From Gilliamella sp. App6-5 (GTDB taxonomy: Bacteria > Pseudomonadota > Gammaproteobacteria > Enterobacterales > Orbaceae): 64,000 bases of DNA. Shown piece after piece: positions 1-8,717 of the stretch. Below the pieces are notes generated by a model. It made no database searches, had not been told where the DNA came from, and saw only the letters and a program-made list of their open reading frames with translations. The stretch lies in assembly GCF_001690525.1 (NCBI RefSeq), contig NZ_LZGT01000069.1, forward strand, positions 24,784 to 88,783. Direction: 5' to 3'. Each line of letters begins with the position of its first letter. Position 1 is the stretch's first letter. The position numbers were made by a program, and so were the translations under genes.

Positions 1-419
1 GAGAATTGCCAAAACTAGGGCACGCCACGACCTATAAATCTATTGAATATACCGAAGTGATGGACATGAAGGAACCGCGTGGTGGCATGCTATTCTTAAT
101 TAATGGTAAACGCCATGATATGCAAAGGATCGATTTGAAAAGCAAAATTCATGAGGTTGAAGAGTGGACAATTTTCAATAACTCTCATATGGATCACAAT
201 TTTCATATACATGGCGCACAGTTTATCGTTGTTTCACACGAATTGAATGGTGAAAAAAATCCACCTGAATATGTCGCATTAAAAGACACTATTAATTTAC
301 GTCCACATGAAAAGATCACCATAAAAATTCAACAAAATATGTCTGGATTACGTATGTATCATTGCCATATTGTTGAACATGAAACGCTCGGTATGATGGG
401 ACAATTAATGGTAGAATAA
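1..419 (+). CDS. Multicopper oxidase, C-terminal part (CueO-like), 5' truncated by window edge
   Basis: Open frame running in from the window edge; only about the last 138 residues are present. It carries the C-terminal cupredoxin copper ligands: an H-x-x-H-x-F-H-x-H-G motif (HMDHNFHIHG) and the HCHIVEHE motif followed by GMM, which supplies type 1, 2 and 3 copper ligands and the axial Met in CueO/laccase proteins. The intact ligands argue against the copper-free relative FtsP/SufI. Family role is periplasmic oxidation of Cu(I) for copper tolerance; the export signal would lie upstream of the window. The real start cannot be seen, so the TTG at position 6 should not be taken as one. Specific assignment to CueO is likely but not proven from one domain. 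Confidence 0.85.
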   Translation, partial: ELPKLGHATTYKSIEYTEVMDMKEPRGGMLFLINGKRHDMQRIDLKSKIHEVEEWTIFNNSHMDHNFHIHGAQFIVVSHELNGEKNPPEYVALKDTINLRPHEKITIKIQQNMSGLRMYHCHIVEHETLGMMGQLMVE

Positions 420-431
420 CCTACCTAATAC

Positions 432-476
432 GATTCCCGTTATGGTTTAATTATCATTGAATTAATAGCGGGGATC
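432..476 (+). terminator. Possible terminator of the multicopper oxidase gene
   Basis: Imperfect 12-bp inverted repeat (432-443 with 465-476, mismatches compatible with G-U pairing) 13 bases after the stop codon, with a long loop and a weak downstream T content. Confidence 0.35.
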
Positions 477-564
477 TGTATTATACAAAATCCTTATGAC
501 ACAATATCTATAAAAAATAATAATTGTTTTTCATTTTTGCTAAAAATGCTAATATATCATCATT

Positions 565-909
565 ATGACAATGATGTATTATTGGCAAAAACTCAGCAAA
601 AGCTTGATTATTAAAACCGCGTTATCTCACTTATTGTTAGGTGTAGTGGCTGCTGGGTTCAGTTTATGTCAACATGAAGCGCTTCCCTCGGAAGCTTCTG
701 TTTCGCAAATTGGGATTATTGCAATTGCATCTATTGTACAAGATCACCTAGAAGTAGAGCGAAAAAAATCACAAACGCTATCACATTTACAAAAACGATG
801 CATCGCAGCGTTTTTTGTTATACCCAATAGTATTGAACTTTCACCAAGTAAAGTTATTCGGCTATCCCCTTATAACGGCATACGAGCTGGACCTAAAGCT
901 ACCGTTTAA
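565..909 (+). CDS. secM: SecM, secretion monitor with translation-arrest peptide
   Basis: 114 codons lying directly upstream of secA. Two features identify SecM: a hydrophobic export segment with HLLLGVVAA at residues 22-30 (E. coli SecM has HLLLGMVAA in its signal region) and the arrest core GIRAGP at residues 105-110, followed by only four residues, as in E. coli. In the family, ribosome stalling at this core, relieved by export pulling, exposes the secA ribosome-binding site. The protein is shorter than E. coli SecM (about 170 residues), and by ungapped alignment the other stall residues differ: Phe is Pro, Trp is Arg and Ile is Leu. There is no clear Shine-Dalgarno before the ATG at 565; ATGs at 571 and 574 are alternatives. 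Identity is secure from core plus position; function is inferred. Confidence 0.88.
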   Translation: MTMMYYWQKLSKSLIIKTALSHLLLGVVAAGFSLCQHEALPSEASVSQIGIIAIASIVQDHLEVERKKSQTLSHLQKRCIAAFFVIPNSIELSPSKVIRLSPYNGIRAGPKATV

Positions 910-943
910 TGAGCTTATCACTCAAATAAAACTAATTTTTATA

Positions 944-959
944 TAAGGTTAATTCCTTA
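944..959 (+). promoter_or_regulatory. Small hairpin in the secM-secA intergenic region
   Basis: TAAGG/CCTTA inverted repeat (944-948, 955-959) with a 6-base loop, between the secM stop (907-909) and the secA Shine-Dalgarno (about 982-987, AGAGAAAAG). In E. coli this interval folds to hide the secA ribosome-binding site. The hairpin seen here does not itself cover the Shine-Dalgarno, so a role in coupling is only possible. Confidence 0.3.
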
Positions 960-989
960 AATCCGTATTGAAAAAATAAGAGAAAAGTT

Positions 990-3713
990 ATGTTATTAAA
1001 ATTATTAACAAAAGTATTTGGTAGTCGCAATGATCGCGTTTTAAAAACCATGCGTAACCGAGTTGAAAAAATTAATGCACTTGAACCAGCCATGGAAGCA
1101 TTGTCTGATGAAGAATTAAAAGCTAAAACCACAGAATTTAAACAAAAGGTTGCTGCTGGTATCCCATTAGATGATATTTTGGAAGAGGCTTTCGCGGTGG
1201 TACGCGAAGCAAGTAAGCGTGTATTTGGTATGCGTCATTTTGATGTGCAGTTAATTGGTGGTATGGTATTAAATGAACGCTGCATTGCCGAAATGCGCAC
1301 CGGTGAAGGAAAAACCTTAACGGCAACATTACCTGCCTATTTAAATGCACTAACAGGTAAAGGTGTACACGTTGTTACAGTTAATGATTACTTAGCACAG
1401 CGTGATGCAGAAAATAATCGTCCATTATTCGAATTTTTAGGATTAACTGTTGGTATTAATTTACCTAATATGCCGCCACACATAAAACGTGAAGCCTACA
1501 ATGCTGATATCACTTATGGTACTAACAATGAATATGGTTTTGATTATCTACGAGATAATATGGTATTTAGCAAAGATGCTCGAGTACAACGTCCATTACA
1601 TTACGCCTTAGTCGATGAAGTCGACTCAATTTTAATTGATGAAGCAAGAACGCCATTGATTATTTCAGGTCAGGCCGAAGATAGTTCTGAAAGATATATT
1701 AGTATTGATAAAATCATTCCTTATTTAACTCGCCAAGAAAAAGAAGACTCTGAACAGTTTCAAGGGGATGGAGATTTTTCCATTGATGAAAAATCACGCC
1801 AAGTTAATTTAACCGAGCGTGGATTGGTTAAAGTTGAAGAACTATTGATTAAACAAGGCATCATGAAAGGCGATGAATCGCTTTATGCGCCAAGTAATAT
1901 TGTTCTAATGCATCACGTTAATGCAGCCCTACGTGCTCATCACTTATTTCATCGCGACGTTGACTATATTGTTAAAGATAACGAAATAGTTATCGTGGAC
2001 GAACATACTGGTCGAACCATGGATGGTCGTCGTTGGTCTGATGGTTTACACCAAGCGGTTGAAGCAAAAGAGCATGTTAAAATCCAAAATGAGAATCAGA
2101 CACTGGCTTCAATTACGTTCCAAAACTATTTCCGTTTATACGAAAAATTAGCGGGGATGACAGGTACTGCTGATACTGAAGCATTTGAATTTAATCAAAT
2201 TTATGGATTGGATACGATTGTTATTCCAACAAATCGCCCAATGCAACGAAAAGATCAATCTGACCTTGTCTATATGACTGAAAAGGAAAAGATTAACGCG
2301 ATTGTTACTGATGTACAAGAATGTGTAAAACGCGGTCAACCCGTTTTAGTTGGGACAGCATCAATCGAAAAGTCAGAACTAGTTTCACAAGCATTTAAAA
2401 AAGCCGGCATTAAACACAATGTGCTAAATGCTAAATTCCATGCTCAAGAAGCTGAAATCATTGCTAATGCTGGGAGTAAAGGTGCCGTTACCATTGCAAC
2501 TAACATGGCTGGGCGCGGTACTGATATTATGCTGGGTGGAAATTGGCAAAGTGATGTAGCTAAAATTGAAAATCCAACGCAAGAAGATATCGAAAAAGCG
2601 AAACAAGTTTGGCAAACAAAACACGAAGAAGTGATTGCATTAGGTGGGCTTTATATTTTAGGTACAGAGCGTCATGAATCGCGTCGTATCGACAACCAGT
2701 TACGTGGTCGTGCTGGTCGTCAAGGTGACCCCGGTGCTTCACGTTTTTACCTATCACTTGAAGATCCATTGATGCGAATCTTCGCCTCTGAACGTGTGGG
2801 GAACATGATGCGTAAACTGGGCATGAAAGAGGGAGAGGCCATTGAACATCCATGGGTAACTAAAGCCATTGCCAATGCACAAAAGAAAGTTGAAAGTCGC
2901 AACTTTGATATTCGTAAACAACTTCTTGAATATGATGATGTTGCTAACGAACAACGTAAAGTAATTTATCGTGAACGAAACAGTTTACTTGATAATGCCG
3001 ACATAAAAGATACCATTGATTCAATCCGAGGTGATGTATTTAATACACTCATTGACCAATACATACCACCACAATCAATTGAAGAAATGTGGAATATCCC
3101 TGGACTTGAAGCCGCGCTAAAAACAGACTTTGATTTGGATTTACCCATCGCCAAATGGTTAGATGAAGAGCAGAACCTACATGAGGAAACATTGCGCGAG
3201 CGTATCTTACAAATGGCACAAGAAAGATATTTAGAAAAGGAAAATACTGCTGGTGCTGAAGCATTTAGGCACTTTGAAAAAAGTGTCATGCTACAAACAC
3301 TTGATACGCTTTGGAAAGAACACTTAGCTGCTATGGATTATTTACGTCAAGGTATTCATTTACGTGGTTACGCACAAAAAGATCCAAAACAAGAATATAA
3401 ACGCGAGTCCTTTAATATGTTTGCTGGCATGTTAGAATCGTTAAAATATGATGTTATTGGTATTTTAAGTCGTGTGCAAATTCGCTCACAAGAAGAAGTA
3501 GATGAAGCAGAACGTCAGCGTCTTGCTGAAATGGAAAAACTAATGGCTAAACAACAAGCTAGTCATGAATCTGTGACCACCATGAATGGTGAGGGTGAAG
3601 ATCAGACGGCAACACAGCCAGTAGTACGAACTCAAGCTAAAGTTGGACGTAATGATCCATGTCCTTGTGGTTCAGGTAAAAAATATAAACATTGTCATGG
3701 TGCTGTTCAGTAA
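990..3713 (+). CDS. secA: SecA, preprotein translocase ATPase
   Basis: 907 residues, full length for the family. Motor ATPase driving post-translational protein export through SecYEG. Visible motifs: Walker A GEGKT at residues 105-109, the [19 protein letters not shown] segment of the DEAD-like motor, the [10 protein letters not shown] motif VI region, and a C-terminal zinc-binding SecB-contact site with ligands C891, C893, C902 and H903. The start follows a Shine-Dalgarno-like AGAGAAAAG. It lies 80 bases after secM, matching the enterobacterial secM-secA operon and implying export-responsive translation. A strong terminator follows. No anomalies seen. Confidence 0.98.
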   Translation: MLLKLLTKVFGSRNDRVLKTMRNRVEKINALEPAMEALSDEELKAKTTEFKQKVAAGIPLDDILEEAFAVVREASKRVFGMRHFDVQLIGGMVLNERCIAEMRTGEGKTLTATLPAYLNALTGKGVHVVTVNDYLAQRDAENNRPLFEFLGLTVGINLPNMPPHIKREAYNADITYGTNNEYGFDYLRDNMVFSKDARVQRPLHYALVDEVDSILIDEARTPLIISGQAEDSSERYISIDKIIPYLTRQEKEDSEQFQGDGDFSIDEKSRQVNLTERGLVKVEELLIKQGIMKGDESLYAPSNIVLMHHVNAALRAHHLFHRDVDYIVKDNEIVIVDEHTGRTMDGRRWSDGLHQAVEAKEHVKIQNENQTLASITFQNYFRLYEKLAGMTGTADTEAFEFNQIYGLDTIVIPTNRPMQRKDQSDLVYMTEKEKINAIVTDVQECVKRGQPVLVGTASIEKSELVSQAFKKAGIKHNVLNAKFHAQEAEIIANAGSKGAVTIATNMAGRGTDIMLGGNWQSDVAKIENPTQEDIEKAKQVWQTKHEEVIALGGLYILGTERHESRRIDNQLRGRAGRQGDPGASRFYLSLEDPLMRIFASERVGNMMRKLGMKEGEAIEHPWVTKAIANAQKKVESRNFDIRKQLLEYDDVANEQRKVIYRERNSLLDNADIKDTIDSIRGDVFNTLIDQYIPPQSIEEMWNIPGLEAALKTDFDLDLPIAKWLDEEQNLHEETLRERILQMAQERYLEKENTAGAEAFRHFEKSVMLQTLDTLWKEHLAAMDYLRQGIHLRGYAQKDPKQEYKRESFNMFAGMLESLKYDVIGILSRVQIRSQEEVDEAERQRLAEMEKLMAKQQASHESVTTMNGEGEDQTATQPVVRTQAKVGRNDPCPCGSGKKYKHCHGAVQ

Positions 3714-3783
3714 GGTAAAAATTTAGTATCATCACACAAAATTGGTGATTAAAACGTCGATTAGGATCGGCAATAAATTGAAA

Positions 3784-3812
3784 TAGGGAAAGTTGCAGCT
3801 TTCCCTAATTTT
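3784..3812 (+). terminator. Rho-independent terminator after secA
   Basis: Perfect 9-bp stem TAGGGAAAG (3784-3792) with CTTTCCCTA (3799-3807), 6-base loop, then AATTTT. It separates secM-secA from mutT. Confidence 0.8.
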
Positions 3813-3832
3813 ACTCATAGGCAAATAGAATT

Positions 3833-4237
3833 ATGAATAAACATATTGAAATTGCTGTAGGTATTATTCGTTCACAAAATTGTCAAATCTTTATCACCCA
3901 ACGCGGTGAAGACTCTCACCTTGCTGGTTTTTGGGAATTCCCAGGTGGAAAAATCGAGGCAGGAGAAACCCCATATCAAACCCTACAACGCGAAATTGCT
4001 GAAGAAGTAGATATCTATATCCATCAAGCCCAATTCTTAGATGTTTTTGAACACAGTTATGATGATCGTGATATCATAATTCATGCTTATTTAGTTGAAG
4101 AATGGGATGGCGTTCCTTTCGCTAAAGAAGGTCAGCCAAGCCGTTGGATTGATCAAGAAGATTTGAATGCCGACGAATTTCCTGACGCCAATCGACCGAT
4201 TATCGAAATGCTAAAAAATTTGGATAAACAAATCTAG
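3833..4237 (+). CDS. mutT: MutT, 8-oxo-dGTP diphosphatase (Nudix)
   Basis: 134 residues. Complete Nudix box at residues 39-61 (G39, E45, R53, E54, E57, E58), with Asp60 where the consensus has Gly. Family role is hydrolysis of oxidised 8-oxo-(d)GTP so that it is not incorporated opposite A. Placement immediately after secA is the enterobacterial order. A terminator lies between the two genes, so it probably has its own promoter in the short gap. Length is close to E. coli MutT (129). No C-terminal fusion. Confidence 0.93.
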   Translation: MNKHIEIAVGIIRSQNCQIFITQRGEDSHLAGFWEFPGGKIEAGETPYQTLQREIAEEVDIYIHQAQFLDVFEHSYDDRDIIIHAYLVEEWDGVPFAKEGQPSRWIDQEDLNADEFPDANRPIIEMLKNLDKQI

Positions 4238-4598
4238 TCTATTTATTAGCATTTATTTTTGTCAGCTTTGTTTATTAAGATTAATGCATTTTGTCATTTC
4301 TATTCTTTTTGTTTTTAACTTCAGACAGTTTTAATATCGACTTTATAAATCAATGCGCTACACAACTAAGAGCGCTTTGCTAATTTCCATTGTTATCAGG
4401 CCGAATTTTCCGCACATAATCTAAAGTGATATACAATAAACAAGAAAAAAACAGGTTAAATATAGCTACTTTTTAAGTAAAATAAATTTTTTATTCGCTA
4501 GATAATAAGCGTTAAAAAATATATAATGCCACGAATTTTTAATGTTAATTACCATTAAAAATAGTGTTAAATTAAAGAAAATTAAGGTGTTAATTATA
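4238..4598. other. Intergenic region, no gene seen
   Basis: About 360 bases of AT-rich sequence between mutT and the small gene at 4599. No convincing coding frame, tRNA or strong hairpin. An in-frame ATG at 4542 extends the next gene but lacks a ribosome-binding site. Confidence 0.5.
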
Positions 4599-4814
4599 AT
4601 GAAAGAATATAAGGTAGTTGTTTTTCAAGAAGGAGCATTGTCTTCATTACTTTTAGGTTCAGCTAATGCTAATGAAGTTAAATTTTCAGAATTTTTAAAC
4701 AAAAATGCTCAAGAGGGTTGGCGCGTAGTAACGATGGAAAAAGATATGCGTCGCTTGTTCTTATTTTGGAAAAGAGAAGCCTATTTAATTGTAATGGAAC
4801 GGGAACGTAGTTAA
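4599..4814 (+). CDS. Small hypothetical protein, DUF4177-like
   Basis: 71 residues if it starts at 4599, which has AAGG 11 bases upstream; the longer frame from 4542 adds a lysine-rich, less plausible N-terminus. The pattern of an opening MKEYKVVVF strand, a central LN-x-x-A-x-x-GWRVV segment and a final hydrophobic strand resembles the DUF4177 family of small alpha/beta proteins of unknown function. No signal peptide or membrane segment. It stands alone between mutT and a convergent operon with more than 290 bases on each side. Family assignment comes from pattern recall only. Confidence 0.6.
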   Translation: MKEYKVVVFQEGALSSLLLGSANANEVKFSEFLNKNAQEGWRVVTMEKDMRRLFLFWKREAYLIVMERERS

Positions 4815-5109
4815 ACAAAAGTCTAAATATCATTACCTGTTTTTCTAATGAATTCATTCAAAGCATGAATATTTTAGGTTAATAATTTCGTCTTTTTAAG
4901 GTAAGGGTGTTTTTTACACATACATGTCTAATAAAAAGCGAAAATACATTAGCGATTGTCAAAATTGGGAATCAATATATCTACTCATTATATTGTATTC
5001 CCACTAAATCAGATAAACTCAATCAATCTTTTTAAATAAAGCAATATTATTTATCAACAGGCAATTTCAAATAACTACCAAATTTTTATAAAAAAAGCAA
5101 AAGGATACG
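4815..5109. other. Intergenic region between convergent genes
   Basis: About 295 AT-rich bases between the small rightward gene and the end of the leftward zur operon. No coding frame or clear terminator stem recognised. Confidence 0.4.
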
Positions 5110-5493
5110 TTAAGATTTACGCTGTAATTTTTGTTCTGCTAGAGCCAAAAAAACAATACCAATAATGATAGATAACCCACCAAGCATACGCGTCAAGGTA
5201 ATTTGCTCATCAAAAGCAATAACCGAAACCAACATCACGCTGACTACCTGTAAATGAGAAGCGGCAAAAGCGGGGCCCACTGGTGCGTTTTTTAATAATA
5301 CCATCCAAGTGACAAATGCGCCTGTATAACCGAGCATGACTAAATAAGCCCAACCATGAGAAAAAACACGAATTAACCAATCAACACTCACTTCAAATGG
5401 CATTGCCGATAATGCCGTTAATTTAAAGCTTGTTTGACCAAACGTATCAAAAAATAGTAGCAAAATAAATCCAATAATATAAAATTTTTTCAT
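5110..5493 (-). CDS. Half-size DMT/EamA-like membrane protein (second of a pair)
   Basis: 127 residues with four predicted membrane helices and a DTFGQTSFKL motif in helix 1 that matches DTIGQMAFKY in the gene before it. Four-helix proteins of the drug/metabolite transporter superfamily (SMR, ArnE/ArnF, MdtI/MdtJ) often work as heterodimers encoded by adjacent genes, and the start-stop overlap at 5493 suggests coupled, stoichiometric synthesis. Last gene of the leftward operon ratA-rnfH-zur-pair. The position beside zur hints at metal-related transport, but no substrate can be read from sequence. It could equally be a lipid-flippase-like or efflux pair. Confidence 0.75.
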   Translation of the reverse strand: MKKFYIIGFILLLFFDTFGQTSFKLTALSAMPFEVSVDWLIRVFSHGWAYLVMLGYTGAFVTWMVLLKNAPVGPAFAASHLQVVSVMLVSVIAFDEQITLTRMLGGLSIIIGIVFLALAEQKLQRKS

Positions 5494-5858
5494 TATGTAA
5501 GCCCGACTAAAACAACACCGGTGGTAATAAAAAATATTCCAATGATACGGAATAAAGTAAGATGTTCTTGAAATAAAATGCGCCCAGCCAACATAACAGT
5601 AATAATATTAAACGATCCTAATAAAATACCTTGTGACAAAGGGACTTCACTTAAAAAAGCTAGCCAAAAAATAAAACCAATAAAGTATGTGGCAAAGCCT
5701 AGCCAAAGCCAAAAATTACCAAATAATTTTTGCCAATAATGCAAACCTTGCTGATTTTTCGAGGTGATTGCCGCATACTTAAATGCCATTTGTCCAATTG
5801 TATCGCAGGCAATATTTATTAACCAAAGTATAACAATTAAGATTGACACTGCTGACAA
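5493..5858 (-). CDS. Half-size DMT/EamA-like membrane protein (first of a pair)
   Basis: 121 residues from a TTG at 5858; a GTG at 5849 is an equally plausible start. Four predicted membrane helices and the DTIGQMAFKY motif in helix 1. The 5' end overlaps the 3' end of zur, and its stop overlaps the start of its partner, so translation of the three is probably coupled. Homology is at the level of the DMT superfamily. The two partners are diverged from each other, as expected for a heterodimeric antiparallel pair. Confidence 0.75.
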   Translation of the reverse strand: MSAVSILIVILWLINIACDTIGQMAFKYAAITSKNQQGLHYWQKLFGNFWLWLGFATYFIGFIFWLAFLSEVPLSQGILLGSFNIITVMLAGRILFQEHLTLFRIIGIFFITTGVVLVGLT

Positions 5859-6271
5859 AATCCATGTATTTCAAGCACGCTATGTTTGATTAAAAAATCA
5901 CTTTGTTGTGCTAATTGCTTAAGTTGATGTTCGATATCTTGTGAATGTTTTTCAATGATCCGTTGACATTTATCACAAATAAATAAAATTGAAATATGCT
6001 GTGGATTTTGAAAGTGTGGGCAAATAATATAACTATTAGAAGATTCAACTTTATGGATGAAACCTTGTTCTAGTAAAAATTCAAGCGCACGATAAATTGT
6101 GGGTGGTTTAGCCTGAGGTTCACTGACTTTGAGTAGATCTAAAAGATCATAGGCACTCATCGCTTTATTTGCCGTTAACATAATATCTAAAACTGTTCGA
6201 CGTTGCGTAGTCAGTTTAATACCCCGCTTTTTGCATAAAGTTTCAATCTTTTCAATGAGTAGATTATGCAT
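5837..6271 (-). CDS. zur: Zur, zinc-responsive Fur-family repressor
   Basis: 144 residues from the ATG at 6271, which has AAAGGA 6 bases upstream; an earlier ATG at 6295 overlaps rnfH and lacks such a site. The segment AYDLLDLLKVSEPQAKPP, the following YRALEFLLEQGF and HKVESSNSY match E. coli Zur closely and distinguish it from Fur. Metal ligands include a CDKC pair and a C-terminal C139-x-x-C142. Family role is repressing zinc uptake when zinc is replete. Its placement between rnfH and two half-size transporters is unlike E. coli, where zur is monocistronic. No Zur box was identified at the operon head. Confidence 0.88.
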   Translation of the reverse strand: MHNLLIEKIETLCKKRGIKLTTQRRTVLDIMLTANKAMSAYDLLDLLKVSEPQAKPPTIYRALEFLLEQGFIHKVESSNSYIICPHFQNPQHISILFICDKCQRIIEKHSQDIEHQLKQLAQQSDFLIKHSVLEIHGFCQQCQS

Positions 6272-6287
6272 TCGGTTTCCTTTGCCT

Positions 6288-6566
6288 TTAGTCATTATTT
6301 TTTTGTGCTGCTTTTCTTCGTCTTATTTCTTTAGGGTCATTGATTAAAGGTCGATATATTTCAATACGGTCGCCATTTTTAACCAATTCATTGAGATCAC
6401 AACGTTTTCCATAGATGCCAATTAGATGTTCATCTAGTTTAATCTGACATAACGATAAGATATTGGATTTTGTAATTGCTTGCAAGACATTCGTTTGCTC
6501 ATCTACATCGCAATTAATTACCGTCGGGTTATTTGGTAACGCATAAACTACTTGAATATTTATCAT
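6288..6566 (-). CDS. rnfH: RnfH, ubiquitin-like RatB family protein
   Basis: 92 residues, typical length. The IYRPLINDPKEIRRRKA C-terminal segment and the VAYALP-like N-terminus (VVYALP) match E. coli RnfH (RatB, YfjF), a small beta-grasp protein of uncertain role. Overlaps ratA by four bases, the conserved ratA-rnfH arrangement. Confidence 0.9.
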   Translation of the reverse strand: MINIQVVYALPNNPTVINCDVDEQTNVLQAITKSNILSLCQIKLDEHLIGIYGKRCDLNELVKNGDRIEIYRPLINDPKEIRRRKAAQKNND

Positions 6567-6994
6567 TTATAAATCTGCCTTGCTCGTTTTGAAAACGCAT
6601 TAACCATACTTGTCATCACTTCTTTAAACACCGGAGAAAAAGCAATATCTAATAACTTATTTTTAAACTCAAAGTCTAAACTAAAACTAATTTTACTTTT
6701 GCTTTCGCCGAGTGAACTAAATTGCCACCTTCCCGATAGGTGTTTAAATGGTCCTTCAAACAATTTTATCTCAATAGAATGTGGTTGATTAATCTGATTT
6801 ACTGTAGTGAAAGATTTTTTAAAGCCTAACTTTTCAACTTCAATAAACGCTGTGTACGTATTATCTTGTTTGCTAATAATACCAGTTGCGATACAATCAG
6901 GAACAAATTCAGGGTACCGAGCAATATCATTCACTAAGCAAAACATTTGCTCTACAGAATAAGGCTCGATAACTTCGTGAAAAACATGTGCCAT
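6563..6994 (-). CDS. ratA: RatA, START/polyketide-cyclase-like protein (CoQ-binding family)
   Basis: 143 residues from the ATG at 6994, chosen because MAHVFHEVIEPYSVEQMF aligns with the E. coli RatA N-terminus; a longer frame to 7027 adds a hydrophobic stretch without support. The NDIARYPEFVPDC segment and a START-like fold define the family, described as a toxin blocking 70S association in E. coli and as a coenzyme-Q-binding homologue of COQ10. First gene of the leftward operon, divergent from smpB across 66 bases, the conserved enterobacterial layout. Confidence 0.9.
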   Translation of the reverse strand: MAHVFHEVIEPYSVEQMFCLVNDIARYPEFVPDCIATGIISKQDNTYTAFIEVEKLGFKKSFTTVNQINQPHSIEIKLFEGPFKHLSGRWQFSSLGESKSKISFSLDFEFKNKLLDIAFSPVFKEVMTSMVNAFSKRARQIYK

Positions 6995-7060
6995 AATAAT
7001 AAAATAAAAAGTTAAAATTAGTGGCATATCATATCATGTAACTTTATAATAACGCACATT

Positions 7061-7543
7061 ATGACTAAGAAAAAATCACATAAGCCAGGTTCGGCAACCA
7101 TTGCATTAAATAAACGTGCACGCCATGAGTACTTTATTGAAGAGGAAATTGAGGCGGGATTATCCCTACAAGGTTGGGAAGTAAAATCCCTACGCGCAGG
7201 AAAAGCCAACATTAGTGACAGTTATGTTTTACTTAAAGATGGTGAAGCATGGCTCTTTGGTGCAACTATCACACCACTTAATGTTGCATCAACACATGTT
7301 GTCTGCGAACCAATGCGCACACGTAAATTGTTATTAAATGAACGCGAATTAAATTCATTATTCGGTCAAATTAATCGCCAAGGTTATACTGTTGTTGCAC
7401 TTTCGCTTTATTGGAAGAACGCTTGGGCAAAAGTGAAAATTGGTGTTGCTAAAGGTAAGAAAGAATACGACAAACGTACTGATATTAAAGAACGTCAATG
7501 GCAAGTTGATAAAGCGCGCATTATGAAAAACGCCAACCGATAA
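7061..7543 (+). CDS. smpB: SmpB, tmRNA-binding protein
   Basis: 160 residues, full length. Conserved opening [18 protein letters not shown], the [23 protein letters not shown] segment (cited by position 25-48) and a basic C-terminal tail (KKEYDKR onward) that inserts into the decoding centre. Partner of ssrA tmRNA in rescuing stalled ribosomes. Divergent from ratA. In E. coli ssrA follows smpB; no tmRNA could be recognised in the following 400 bases. Confidence 0.97.
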   Translation: MTKKKSHKPGSATIALNKRARHEYFIEEEIEAGLSLQGWEVKSLRAGKANISDSYVLLKDGEAWLFGATITPLNVASTHVVCEPMRTRKLLLNERELNSLFGQINRQGYTVVALSLYWKNAWAKVKIGVAKGKKEYDKRTDIKERQWQVDKARIMKNANR

Positions 7544-7947
7544 TATATGGTTACTTGTAGAGTATCGTTTTAGCGGTGGCGTATAATTTGCGGCATTGTT
7601 ATAAAATGCACTTGTCATAATTTATCCTATAAAGAGTGAACCACTGCAATTGAGTATGTAGAGCTAAAAATTTAGCTTTAAAAGGTTTATTGGATAAATG
7701 TGATCAACATCAAAATTATTTAATGAACATAGATAAAGAAAGCTATTGTATATAATACATAGCTTTCAAATTGATAAGTTACTATAGAAAAGTTTGAAAA
7801 ATTTATAGAAAGAAACAAAATATGGAAATTGGCTAAGCTTTAGTATAACTGATAAGAAAATAATTTTACAATCTAATTGGCGTTATTTTATACAACCAAT
7901 AACGCCAATACATTACATTTTGACTCATTTCAAGATAACACAACAAA
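7544..7947. other. Intergenic region with two hairpins
   Basis: 404 bases between convergent smpB and lolA. It holds an AT-rich hairpin at 7739-7766 (AAAGCTA/TAGCTTT outer stem) and a stronger 12-bp stem at 7876-7909. No coding frame or tmRNA recognised. Confidence 0.5.
7876..7909 (-). terminator. Hairpin, probable terminator of lolA
   Basis: Perfect 12-bp inverted repeat ATTGGCGTTATT (7876-7887) and AATAACGCCAAT (7898-7909), 10-base loop, 38 bases downstream of the lolA stop. The T tract is weak. Confidence 0.5.
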
Positions 7948-8544
7948 CTAACGTTGATCATCAATAGTAACCCCTGCTGGCGGGGTAAAGTTAAATTTAT
8001 TCGATTCCACTTTACCAAGTACTTGATGGGACAAGTCATAAAAGCTACGCTGTCCATCTTCTTCAATTATCGTAAAATTTGAGATCATCCCAGTTGGTAA
8101 AACAGAAATAATAAAGTCTTGATTAGAACCATCAGTGGCTTTTAGTGTAAAGGAATTTTGCTTACGTGTAACGTTATAAGCATTCCATATTGAATTATGG
8201 CTATCAGTAATAAGTAACATTAAACGATTATCGACGGCTTTTTTAAAATCCATTACAGTTACTTGTTCAACAGCGGGCGTATAAACCCACATATTTTTTC
8301 CATCGGAAATAATCGATGTTACATCTGGTTCGTTCATGGTCCAATTGAAGTAATAAGGCCTAGTCACCCATAAATCACCTTTACCCTGTTGAACGGGTTG
8401 ATTATCGATAGTTTTTACATTTTGCGAAAACTGCGCATAAAATCCATCAATTTTATCTAGACGCTGTTGTAAAACTTCTTTATCGCCTGCCCAAGCTGTC
8501 CATGCACTAAACAACAATCCTACCAATAATAAAAAATTCTTCAT
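7948..8544 (-). CDS. lolA: LolA, periplasmic lipoprotein chaperone
   Basis: 198 residues. Sec signal peptide at residues 1-19 ending AWA-G. The mature part has the LolA pattern: LQQRLDKIDGFYAQFSQ, a KGDLWVTRPYYFNW segment and a C-terminal FNFTPPAGVTIDDQR (E. coli ends similarly with a TPP-x-GV-x-ID pattern). Carries outer-membrane lipoproteins from LolCDE to LolB. In enterobacteria lolA is followed by rarA in the same direction; here the two are divergent, so the locus has been rearranged. Confidence 0.95.
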   Translation of the reverse strand: MKNFLLLVGLLFSAWTAWAGDKEVLQQRLDKIDGFYAQFSQNVKTIDNQPVQQGKGDLWVTRPYYFNWTMNEPDVTSIISDGKNMWVYTPAVEQVTVMDFKKAVDNRLMLLITDSHNSIWNAYNVTRKQNSFTLKATDGSNQDFIISVLPTGMISNFTIIEEDGQRSFYDLSHQVLGKVESNKFNFTPPAGVTIDDQR

Positions 8545-8717
8545 GATAAATCCTTATGTCTGCCTATTTTTTGGCTGATAACTGTATTCTAATAAGCTAA
8601 AAGTTGGTGAAAAATATTACCTTGTTTCGTTTTATGGGGAAAACTATTTTCTTTTTCACTTATTGATTAACAAGTATATAATACATTTCATATTGCAAAA
8701 ACTGAATATAGTGTACC

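Noticed and set aside
6563..7027. Upstream start of ratA at 7027
   Set aside because: Adds an unsupported hydrophobic stretch; the start at 6994 aligns with the family N-terminus.
7544..7947. A tmRNA (ssrA) gene expected downstream of smpB
   Set aside because: No tRNA-like ends or recognisable tag-peptide frame could be found; only hairpins are visible.
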